A stretch of 7,368 bases of DNA. Source: Planctomycetaceae bacterium. GTDB lineage: Bacteria > Planctomycetota > Planctomycetia > Pirellulales > Thermoguttaceae. Where the stretch lies: assembly GCA_031283825.1 (NCBI GenBank), contig JAITAZ010000077.1, positions 1 through 7,368 on the forward strand, read 5' to 3'. The notes under the pieces were generated by a model. That model was not told the DNA's origin. It made no database searches and saw nothing but the letters and a program-made list of their open reading frames with translations. The translations under genes and the position numbers were made by a program. Below are positions 1 through 5,686 of the stretch, in pieces. Numbering within the stretch: position 1 is the stretch's first letter; each line of letters starts with the position of its first letter.

Positions 1-41
1 TTTTTAGAGATTCCCAATAATTAAAATCAATTCAGATTTAC

Positions 42-110
42 CGTCGGCTAACGCCGACGCGACCTTTCGGCGAAAGGTCGCCTACCTGAGTCGGCGGTCG
101 CCTACCTGAT
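42..110. repeat. GC-rich hairpins followed by two 20-bp-spaced direct repeats
   Basis: Two perfect hairpins abut here. The first pairs CGTCGGC (42-48) with GCCGACG (53-59). The second pairs GCGACCTTTC (59-68) with GAAAGGTCGC (72-81) around a 3-nt loop. The last bases of the second hairpin run into a 14-bp direct repeat, GGTCGCCTACCTGA, at 76-89 and 96-109. The block is much richer in GC than its surroundings. No T-tract follows either hairpin, so a rho-independent terminator is unlikely. A dispersed REP-like repeat is the simplest reading. No coding frame was recognised in 1-385. Confidence 0.7.
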
Positions 111-267
111 CTGGGGTCGGGGACAACTTAAAAAGCTGAATGGCACTACTAAAAAAAATTAAACTCACTGCAAATGCGTAACATGAGTTCATAATTCATA
201 ATTTAAAAACATAAACGGTTACAAAAAATTATCGGTTGAATACTTACAACTTATCCGCAAGGGTCGG

Positions 268-295
268 TTGAGTTGTTTGAGATGTTAGGTATAAT
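268..295 (+). promoter_or_regulatory. Candidate sigma70-type promoter for fprA
   Basis: TTGAGT at 268-273 and a perfect TATAAT at 290-295 are 16 bp apart, close to the sigma70 consensus. Transcription would start near 302, giving a leader of about 85 nt before the fprA ATG at 386. A 6-bp inverted pair, ATAATT (291-296) and AATTAT (308-313), overlaps the -10 region and could be an operator, but it is short. The call rests on consensus matching in AT-rich DNA only. Confidence 0.45.
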
Positions 296-322
296 TCTCG
301 ACTTTCATAATTATTCGCACTG

Positions 323-346
323 AAAATTATCAACAAAATTATCAAC
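323..346 (+). repeat. 12-bp perfect tandem duplication in the fprA leader
   Basis: The unit AAAATTATCAAC occurs twice head to tail (323-334 and 335-346). A related AAAATTATC lies at about 225-233. The duplication falls in the predicted 5' untranslated region, 40-60 nt before the start codon. It could be a paired regulator site or a slippage duplication; nothing here separates the two. Confidence 0.6.
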
Positions 347-385
347 CTTTAATCATAAAAAAAATTTTTTAATGGAGAATTAAAA

Positions 386-1597
386 ATGACCGCCGAATTG
401 GTAAAAAATATTCATTGGGTCGGATTTGTCGATTGGAATGTTCGCGACTTTCATAGCTTCGATACTTGGCGAGGCGCAACTTATAACTCGTATCTCGTCA
501 AAGATGATAAAACCGCCGTCATCGACGCCGTTAAATCGCCATACGTCGAAAATCTGATCAAAAATATCGCGTCATACGTCGAATTAGATAAAGTCAACTA
601 TGTCGTTTGCAATCACGCCGAACCAGATCACGCCGGAGGAATCGGAGAACTCCTAAAACATCTGCCAAACGCCACTCTTTTATGTAACACAAAATGCCGA
701 GATGCACTCGCCGGATACTTCAACAATATCGATTCTTGGAAAATTCAAATAGTCGCAAACGAAGAAACTATCTCTCTCGGAAAACGTAAACTAGTCTTTA
801 TAAATACACCGATGGTGCATTGGCCAGAGTCAATGTTCACTTACATTCCAGAAGATGAATTACTTTTCTCTATGGACGCTTTCGGGCAACATATCGCAAC
901 CTCCGAAAGATTCGACGACGAATACGATCTCAACTCAGTTTTACGAGAAGCAAAAAGCTATTACGCAAATATCGTTACGCCTTACAGTAAACAAGTTCAA
1001 TCGACGCTTGCAATCGCCGCTAATACTCCAATAAAAATAATCGCGCCGTCTCACGGTTTGATCTGGCGTTCTCACGTCGCAGACATTGTCGCGGCATACA
1101 AAAAATGGTCGGCAGGAAATTACGCACGAAAAGTTCTTATCATCTACGATTCAATGTGGGAAAGCACAACACAAATCGCAAACGAAATTCTAAACGGAGT
1201 CGTTAGCGTCTCTGACGGAGTTGACGCAAGAATGTTTCATGTCCGCAAAAGCTCGCTGACTGAAATCGCAACCGAAATGCTAGACGCCGCCGGAGTCGCC
1301 ATCGGCAGCTCAACCTTGAACACGCAAGTTATGCCGCAAATATCAGCAGTCTTGACATACATTCGAGGTTTGAAATTTTCGCCAAAATTCGCGGTCGCAT
1401 TCGGCTCTTACGGATGGGGCGCACAAGCCGTAGATATTTTAGAAAAATGGATAAAAGAAACCGGATGGACGTCAATTGCAAATCCAATTAAGTCAAAATT
1501 CAGACCAACGCCAGAACATCTAATCGAAGCAAAAAACGCAGGTTCAATACTAGCAAAAAACGCAATCGAACAAACAAAAGAAACCATAAAATTTTAA
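386..1597 (+). CDS. fprA: A-type flavodiiron protein (FprA family O2/NO reductase)
   Basis: This soluble cytoplasmic enzyme is expected to reduce O2 to water and/or NO to N2O, protecting an anaerobe from oxidative or nitrosative stress. Residues 1-245 form a metallo-beta-lactamase-like domain. All expected diiron ligands are visible: H77, E79 and D81 in HAEPDH, H145 in VHWPES, D164 in SMDAFG and H223 in PSHG. Residues 248-395 are a flavodoxin-like FMN domain with the phosphate loop YDSMWEST (254-261) and a GSYGWG segment at 340-345. At 403 residues it matches the two-domain class. The rubredoxin tail of NorV is absent, so electrons probably come from a separate rubredoxin or flavoprotein, or from F420H2 as in methanogen FprA. 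GGAG at 374-377 lies 8 nt before the ATG, fixing the start. A sigma70-like promoter precedes it and the Rpn gene follows after 18 bp. Codons end mostly in A or C, unlike metG and fsr. Preference for O2 or NO cannot be read from the sequence. Confidence 0.95.
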   Translation: MTAELVKNIHWVGFVDWNVRDFHSFDTWRGATYNSYLVKDDKTAVIDAVKSPYVENLIKNIASYVELDKVNYVVCNHAEPDHAGGIGELLKHLPNATLLCNTKCRDALAGYFNNIDSWKIQIVANEETISLGKRKLVFINTPMVHWPESMFTYIPEDELLFSMDAFGQHIATSERFDDEYDLNSVLREAKSYYANIVTPYSKQVQSTLAIAANTPIKIIAPSHGLIWRSHVADIVAAYKKWSAGNYARKVLIIYDSMWESTTQIANEILNGVVSVSDGVDARMFHVRKSSLTEIATEMLDAAGVAIGSSTLNTQVMPQISAVLTYIRGLKFSPKFAVAFGSYGWGAQAVDILEKWIKETGWTSIANPIKSKFRPTPEHLIEAKNAGSILAKNAIEQTKETIKF

Positions 1598-1615
1598 AAA
1601 GAGGAGAAAAAAATC

Positions 1616-2521
1616 ATGACACTAAACAAAGAACGAGCTCTTATTTCATTCGACTATGCATTAAAACGATTGTTGCGCAACAAAGTCAACTATGACATTT
1701 TGGAAGGCTTTTTAAGCGAATTGCTTCAAACCAAAATCTCCGTAAAGAATATTGGCGAAAGCGAGAGCAATAAAGAACACAAAAGAGATAAATTTAACAA
1801 AGTAGATATCTTGGTTGAAAACTCCTCCGGCGAGATATTGTTAATTGAATTGCAATTTACAGCAGAAATGGATTATTTACATCGGATGTTGTTCGGCACG
1901 AGCAAAACTATTACCAACTATATGGCTCAAGGAGACGACTATTTAAACGTGAAGAAAGTCTATTCGATCAATATTGTCCATTTCGATTTGGGACAAGGCG
2001 ACGATTACGTCTATCACGGCATAACTCATTTTACTGGACTTCACAATCAAGACGAGCTTCGTCTTTCGCCGGCACAACGCAAACTTTTCGACAAAGAATT
2101 TGCCGGAGATATTTATCCTGAATATTACATTTTGAAGGTCAAGAATTTTAACAATAATACTAAAGACCGTCTCGACGAATGGATTTATTATTTGAAAAAC
2201 AACGAAATCAAGGAAGAATTTAAAGCTCAAGGTTTAGATAAGGCGCGTGAAATCCTCAAGAGAAATAATCTTTCGCCGGAAGAACAAAAAACGTATGATT
2301 ATATTTTAAGCCTGCGTAGCGAAGAATTAAGCGCAATTGCCACATCAAAATTTGAAGGCAGAGAAGAAGGCAGAGAAGAACGAGAAAAACTCGTTCAAGA
2401 ATTAGAAAAAGAACGAGAACGACGAGAAAAACTCGCTCAAAAATTAGAAAAAGAACGAGAAGAACGCGAAAAACTTTTGGCAGAAATTGCTCGTCTCAAA
2501 CAGCAGAGTAAACAAAAATAA
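1616..2521 (+). CDS. Rpn-family PD-(D/E)XK nuclease / putative transposase
   Basis: This resembles the Rpn recombination-promoting nucleases (PD-(D/E)XK transposase family, relatives of the YhgA-like proteins). Visible features are the N-terminal SFDYALKRLL segment (11-20), the nuclease core with D64 in KVDILVE and E78-x-Q80 in LIELQF, and then a mixed region to about residue 245. In E. coli, Rpn proteins cut DNA and promote RecA-independent recombination; a toxic, phage-defence-like role has also been described. The C-terminus starts with EGREEGREE (248-256), a degenerate repeat typical of this family. It continues as three 14-residue, coiled-coil-like units beginning REKL at 256, 270 and 284, which probably mediate oligomerisation. 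GAGGAG at 1601-1606 lies 9 nt before the ATG, an excellent ribosome binding site. The 18-bp gap after fprA suggests co-transcription, and a terminator lies 157 bp after the stop. No terminal inverted repeats were seen around it, so it looks like a stand-alone gene and not a whole insertion sequence. The family call is firm; target and activity are unknown. Confidence 0.85.
   Translation: MTLNKERALISFDYALKRLLRNKVNYDILEGFLSELLQTKISVKNIGESESNKEHKRDKFNKVDILVENSSGEILLIELQFTAEMDYLHRMLFGTSKTITNYMAQGDDYLNVKKVYSINIVHFDLGQGDDYVYHGITHFTGLHNQDELRLSPAQRKLFDKEFAGDIYPEYYILKVKNFNNNTKDRLDEWIYYLKNNEIKEEFKAQGLDKAREILKRNNLSPEEQKTYDYILSLRSEELSAIATSKFEGREEGREEREKLVQELEKERERREKLAQKLEKEREEREKLLAEIARLKQQSKQK
2381..2506 (+). 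repeat. Three 42-bp in-frame repeats coding coiled-coil units
   Basis: Units begin at 2381, 2423 and 2465. The first two share CGAGAAAAACTCG and later TTAGAAAAAGAACGAGAA; the third is more diverged. Each encodes 14 residues (two heptads) starting REKL and rich in Glu, Lys and Arg. The phase of exactly 42 bp suggests growth by unequal duplication, so copy number may vary between strains. Confidence 0.75.
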
Positions 2522-2599
2522 TATACAACTCGTACTTTGAATTTCGGCAACATGAAGTCGTAAAAGTCGGCTTTCCGAGTTCTAATCGACAATTCAAGT

Positions 2600-2657
2600 G
2601 TGAACAGTTTAAAACAATAAATGGAGCTTTTTTAACAAAATTTTAAACTGCTCTCAC
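2600..2657. other. Long-range stem-loop downstream of the Rpn gene
   Basis: CAGTTTAAAA (2605-2614) is the perfect reverse complement of TTTTAAACTG (2641-2650), with a 26-nt loop. GTGA (2600-2603) and TCAC (2654-2657) add an outer stem across an internal loop. Near-identical CTTTGAATTTCGG (about 2535-2547) and CTTTAAATTTCGG (about 2657-2669) flank the structure. It lies between the Rpn stop and the terminator, so it would be in the 3' untranslated region. It may stabilise the transcript or be a repeat remnant; it matches no RNA family I recognise. Confidence 0.5.
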
Positions 2658-2677
2658 TTTAAATTTCGGTTAGAGCC

Positions 2678-2709
2678 GCCTGCTTATCCTTTTCGGAAAG
2701 CAGGCTTTT
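2678..2709 (+). terminator. Rho-independent terminator of the fprA-Rpn unit
   Basis: GCCTGCTT (2678-2685) pairs perfectly with AAGCAGGC (2698-2705). Inside it, TCC (2687-2689) pairs with GGA (2695-2697) across a bulged A, closing a TTTTC loop. TTTT follows at once (2706-2709). This is a strong GC-rich stem with a short U-tract, correctly oriented to end transcription coming from the Rpn gene and to insulate metG. Confidence 0.75.
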
Positions 2710-2851
2710 ACGCCTTTGTGTCGTAGAAATTCATTGTGCGATCTGTGTATAAAATACAAAATTTATACATGAACGGTTACAAAAATTTTTATAACTGTTT
2801 TTGTGTGGTTATAAAACATAATTCCGACTTAAAAAAAACAGGAGTGAAAAA
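2710..2851 (+). promoter_or_regulatory. AT-rich metG leader with candidate promoter and DnaA-box-like site
   Basis: metG needs its own promoter here because a terminator lies upstream. TATAAA occurs at 2748-2753 and again at 2810-2815, but neither has a convincing -35 box at 16-18 bp, so the start site is unresolved. TGTGTATAA at 2744-2752 reads TTATACACA on the minus strand and fits the relaxed DnaA-box consensus TTWTNCACA. One copy of the dispersed ATGAACGGTTAC motif sits at 2769-2780. No T-box or other recognised riboswitch core was seen. The ribosome binding site AGGAG is at 2840-2844. Confidence 0.4.
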
Positions 2852-4879
2852 ATGGGTCGCAGGATTTTAGTTACTAGCGGATTACCTTATGCGAATGGTC
2901 ATATTCATATTGGTCATTTGGTTGAGTATATTCAGACGGATATATGGGTTCGTTTTCAAAAGTTGATTGGCAATGAGACGACGTTTATTTGCGGCGACGA
3001 TACTCACGGCACAACGATGATGCTTCGCGCTCGCTCGGAGGGACGCTCGGAGGAAGAAATAATAACGGAGATGCATGCCGCTCATCTGCGTGATTTCAAT
3101 GGATTCGGGATAGAATTCGATTTTTATGGTACGACTCACAGCGAGGAGAATCGGCAGATTTGCGTAGAAATCTGGAATGCTCTCAAGCGGGACGGACTAA
3201 TTGAGGAACATGAAATTGAGCAACTTTACGATACTGAGGCGAAAACGTTTTTGGCGGATCGTTTTGTGAAGGGGACTTGTCCGTCGTGTGGTAAGAGGGA
3301 TCAGTTTGGCGACAATTGCGAGTGTGGTGCTCATTATGAGCCGACTGATTTGACTGATGCTGTCAGTACGATTACGGGAACAAAGCCTGTGTTGAAGAAG
3401 GCGAAACATCTTTTTGTTAATATTGAAAAGGAGCATAAATTTCTTGATGAGTGGGTTCATTCTGGGGCGTTGCAGGCGGAGATAACGAATTATTTGACGG
3501 GTCAATTTTTGAGTAATAAATTGAGGTCGTGGGATGTATCTCGACCTGCGCCGTATTTTGGTTTTGAGATTCCAGACTCGCCGGACAATTATTGGTATGT
3601 GTGGTTTGACGCGCCGACTGGTTATGTCGGTTCGACTTTGCAATGGTGTAAGTTGACGGGGAATGATTTCAACAAATTTTGGAAGGACCAATCGACGGAG
3701 GTTCATCATTTTATTGGCAAGGACATAACTTATTTTCACACGCTTTTTTGGCCTACGATGTTGAAGGTAGCGGGATTAACGTTACCGAAAAAGGTTCATG
3801 TTCATGGATTTTTGACGGTTAATGGCGAGAAGATGGCGAAGCGTCGTGGTACGTTTATTCTTGCGTCAACGTATTTGAAGTATCTTAATCCTGATTATTT
3901 GCGGTATTTTTATGCGTCGAAAACGTCTGGGCGGGTTGACGATTTGGATTTGAATTTCGACGAGCTTGAGAGTAAGGTAAATTCAGATTTGGTAGGTAAT
4001 CTTGTTAATATTGCGTCGCGGACTGTAAAGTTTGTGCAGAAGTCTGGTTTATCGTCGAGTTATCCTGACGATGGCGGACTTTTTAAACGGGGTGTTGAAG
4101 TTGGAAGTGAGATTGCGGAGGCGTATGAGAATTGCGATTATGGAAGGGCGGCGCGTTTGGTGATGGAGTGTGGTGACAGGGCGAACAAGTATATTGAGGA
4201 CAATGCGCCTTGGTTGATTAGTTCGGATTCGGGTCGGGAGGTTGAGTTGCGGAATATTTGTACGATTGGTTTGAATTTATTTAGGCAGATGGCGATTTAT
4301 CTTTTGCCGATTCTTCCGAATTTGAAAGTTGAGGTGGAGAGGTTATTTAATACGAAGATTGAGCGATGGGAAGATGCGAGTAAACCGGTTGTTGGCGTTT
4401 TGGTTAATCAGTACAAGCATTTGATGACGCGGGTTGATCACGTGTTGATTGAACGAATTATAGAGGAGAGCAAGCAATCGGACGTGGTTGAAAATTCGGT
4501 TAAGTTTAAGGATTCGGATGAGGTTTTGAAGTTGGAGCCGTTGGTGGGCGAGAAGATTTCGATTGATGATTTTGCGAAGGTTGATTTGCGTGTTGCGAGG
4601 GTTATTGAGGCGTGCGAGGTTGAAGGTGCGAGAAAGTTATTGAGGTTGAAGTTATCATTTGGCGGTGAGGAGAGCAGACAGGTTTTTGCGGGGATTAAGT
4701 CTGTGTACAAGCCTCAGGAGCTTATTGGTCGATTAGTAATTTGTGTTGCGAATTTGCAACCGAGACAGATGAAATTCGGTTTGAGTGAAGGAATGGTAGT
4801 AGCTGCCGGACTAGGCGGAGAAGAAATTTTCCTAATTAGTCCTGATAACGGAGCCAAGCCCGGAATGAGATTACATTAA
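2852..4879 (+). CDS. metG: Methionyl-tRNA synthetase, with C-terminal tRNA-binding domain
   Basis: This class I enzyme charges tRNA-Met with methionine in the cytoplasm, for both initiation and elongation. The catalytic Rossmann fold carries PYANG (12-16), HIGH (19-22), GDDTHG (48-53), WYVWFDAP (248-255) and FIGKDITYFH (287-296). The connective insert has a zinc knuckle with C143, C146, C156 and C158. The signature loop is KMAKR (327-331). An anticodon-binding helical domain covers roughly 340-540. The end, from about 568, is a Trbp111/EMAPII-like OB-fold tRNA-binding domain with KVDLRVARV (576-584). At 675 residues it is close to the E. coli enzyme, so it is full length. AGGAG lies 7 nt before the ATG, and the N-terminus aligns with family starts. 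Two oddities stand out: the usual KMSKS is replaced by KMAKR, and the second zinc cysteine pair is CxC where E. coli MetRS has CxxC. Codons end heavily in G or T through the middle of the gene but not in about the last 30 codons. A small unknown gene follows after 12 bp. Confidence 0.97.
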   Translation: MGRRILVTSGLPYANGHIHIGHLVEYIQTDIWVRFQKLIGNETTFICGDDTHGTTMMLRARSEGRSEEEIITEMHAAHLRDFNGFGIEFDFYGTTHSEENRQICVEIWNALKRDGLIEEHEIEQLYDTEAKTFLADRFVKGTCPSCGKRDQFGDNCECGAHYEPTDLTDAVSTITGTKPVLKKAKHLFVNIEKEHKFLDEWVHSGALQAEITNYLTGQFLSNKLRSWDVSRPAPYFGFEIPDSPDNYWYVWFDAPTGYVGSTLQWCKLTGNDFNKFWKDQSTEVHHFIGKDITYFHTLFWPTMLKVAGLTLPKKVHVHGFLTVNGEKMAKRRGTFILASTYLKYLNPDYLRYFYASKTSGRVDDLDLNFDELESKVNSDLVGNLVNIASRTVKFVQKSGLSSSYPDDGGLFKRGVEVGSEIAEAYENCDYGRAARLVMECGDRANKYIEDNAPWLISSDSGREVELRNICTIGLNLFRQMAIYLLPILPNLKVEVERLFNTKIERWEDASKPVVGVLVNQYKHLMTRVDHVLIERIIEESKQSDVVENSVKFKDSDEVLKLEPLVGEKISIDDFAKVDLRVARVIEACEVEGARKLLRLKLSFGGEESRQVFAGIKSVYKPQELIGRLVICVANLQPRQMKFGLSEGMVVAAGLGGEEIFLISPDNGAKPGMRLH

Positions 4880-4891
4880 AAATTTAAAAAC

Positions 4892-5218
4892 TTGAAATTT
4901 AAACTTGTAGCTATTCATGTAGATGATGTTACGGTTTTGAGATGGTTATTGAATGGTTACTCAAATTGGATAATAAATAGGATGAGAAAGAAAAAAATCA
5001 AGGACATGGCGCTTTATATTTGCGGTGAGCTTTTTGATTATTTTGGTTGTGAGATAAATCAAGACGTTAAGTTATTATTTTATTTTGGCAGAAATCGCAA
5101 GAAGTTAGTTGCCACGATAAAAAAGGAGATGGAGAATCTACTACAATATTATGACGTCCCTGACGCGATGCGTGAAGCAATTGACGAAGCAATCAACAAC
5201 TATAAAAAATGGGGATAA
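4892..5218 (+). CDS. Hypothetical 108-residue protein, TTG start
   Basis: I do not recognise this protein. It begins KFKLVAIHVDDVTVLRWLLNG, has a basic stretch RMRKKKIK at about 30-37, and ends in a charged, probably helical region. It has no signal peptide, membrane segment or metal-binding motif. The frame opens with TTG 12 bp after the metG stop; the nearest in-frame ATG is at about residue 31 and would remove the N-terminal block. No good Shine-Dalgarno site precedes the TTG, so translational coupling to metG is possible. The early part is G/T-rich like metG (15 G to 3 C at 4921-4980), which supports real coding on this strand. The frame could also be the surviving end of a decayed gene. 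Confidence that it is translated is moderate. Confidence 0.5.
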   Translation: MKFKLVAIHVDDVTVLRWLLNGYSNWIINRMRKKKIKDMALYICGELFDYFGCEINQDVKLLFYFGRNRKKLVATIKKEMENLLQYYDVPDAMREAIDEAINNYKKWG

Positions 5219-5247
5219 TTGTAGGGAGTCTCTAAAATTTCATTTTT
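5219..5247 (+). repeat. Post-stop repeat beginning TTGTAGGGA, copy 1
   Basis: TTGTAGGGA (5219-5227) begins directly after the TAA of the 108-residue gene and continues as GTCTCTAAAATTTCATTTTT. The same 9-mer follows the fsr stop directly at 6932-6940, and the next 20 bp align loosely (TTTAAAATGATTTTTTTA). The shared block suggests a repeated 3'-flanking sequence. Confidence 0.5.
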
Positions 5248-5315
5248 AACCGTTCAAGAAATTTTTTATTTTTCTATCGAAAAATTCAAACGTGAATAGT
5301 TACAAATTAGCAATC

Positions 5316-5391
5316 GTAGAGACGCAATGCCTTGCGTCTCATTGTTCGATCAAAAGATCACCGATAGAGACGCAAAGCATTGCGTCTCTAC
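5316..5391. repeat. Inverted pair of 25-nt palindromic repeats (GAGACGCAA type)
   Basis: Copy 1 (5316-5340) folds as GAGACGCAA, loop TGCC, TTGCGTCTC. Copy 2 (5365-5390) folds as TAGAGACGCAA, loop AGCA, TTGCGTCTCTA, a perfect 11-bp stem. Read on the opposite strand, 5367-5391 matches copy 1 at 24 of 25 positions, so the pair is inverted. GATCAAAAGATC lies in the spacer. Similar GTAGAGACGCAA palindromes are, from memory, common intergenic repeats in cyanobacteria and some other phyla. There is no T-tract, so the pair is read as a dispersed repeat and not a terminator. Confidence 0.8.
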
Positions 5392-5415
5392 ATTTGGTTT
5401 AGCCATTCAAAAACG

Positions 5416-5604
5416 GTAACCGTTCACGCACAAGGAAAAAAATTTCTACGCCCTGAAAGGGTAGCGGAAAAAAATTATTACGAATATTCGTTACAAATAT
5501 TAACAAACGATTTTCACGATATTCACCATATTCACTATATTCACCAAAAAAATTCCTTTGCTCTTTCAGGGTGTAGGAAATTTTTCTTGCGTGTGAACGG
5601 TTAC
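5416..5604. repeat. 189-bp imperfect inverted-repeat element, MITE-like
   Basis: The left arm (5416-5469) starts GTAACCGTTCAC and contains TACGCCCTGAAAGGGTAG. The right arm (5553-5604) on the other strand starts with the same GTAACCGTTCAC and contains TACACCCTGAAAGAGC. The arms align over about 52 bp with scattered mismatches and small gaps. The centre holds a 9-bp tandem array. No transposase is encoded and no clear target-site duplication was found. A reading frame through the element at 5380-5631 is judged fortuitous. This could be a small non-autonomous element or a large REP-type hairpin. Confidence 0.6.
5509..5544 (+). repeat. Four tandem 9-bp units (NATATTCAC)
   Basis: The units are GATTTTCAC, GATATTCAC, CATATTCAC and TATATTCAC, directly adjacent. 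The array sits in the centre of the inverted-repeat element at 5416-5604. A simple slippage origin is likely. Confidence 0.75.
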
Positions 5605-5649
5605 GATTTGTTTTATCTTTTGAGTTTTTAATTCTAGATTTTAATTTGG

Positions 5650-5677
5650 TTTATCCTTTAATGTCCCTTTATCCTTT
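5650..5677 (+). repeat. TTTATCCTTT direct repeat just upstream of fsr
   Basis: TTTATCCTTT occurs at 5650-5659 and 5668-5677, an 18-bp period, ending 9 nt before the fsr ATG. It occupies the place where a Shine-Dalgarno site would be expected, and none is present. It may be a regulator site or chance in T-rich DNA. Confidence 0.5.
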
Positions 5678-5686
5678 TAAAAAAAT

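Noticed and set aside
251..347. Cluster of DnaA-box-like sites upstream of fprA (TTATCCGCA, TTATCAACA, TTATCAACC)
   Set aside because: Each has one or two mismatches to TTATCCACA and two come from a 12-bp tandem duplication, so the cluster alone is weak evidence for an origin.
1943..2230. 95-codon minus-strand frame inside the Rpn gene
   Set aside because: It is a shadow frame with no motif and no ribosome site, in a gene whose + frame has a strong one.
2090..2521. Internal in-frame start giving a short Rpn form, as reported for some E. coli rpn genes
   Set aside because: No in-frame ATG exists after residue 103, and the TTG codons at 2132 and 2192 lack a convincing ribosome site.
2550..2600. 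tRNA-like fragment (CCGAGTTCTAATCGAC resembles a T-loop)
   Set aside because: The T-loop consensus is broken and no acceptor, D or anticodon arms can be folded around it.
2710..2851. T-box or SAM riboswitch before metG
   Set aside because: No T-box core sequence, specifier stem or SAM aptamer could be recognised, and the leader is too short and AT-rich.
3197..3739. 180-codon open frame on the minus strand inside metG
   Set aside because: It lies wholly inside a clear MetRS gene, its product is Arg/Ile/Leu-rich without motifs, and it has no ribosome site.
5380..5631. 83-codon open frame on the + strand
   Set aside because: It begins with a TTG inside a palindromic repeat, runs through an inverted-repeat element and a 9-bp tandem array, and its product looks low-complexity (DFHDIHHIHYIH). 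It is best explained by repeats.
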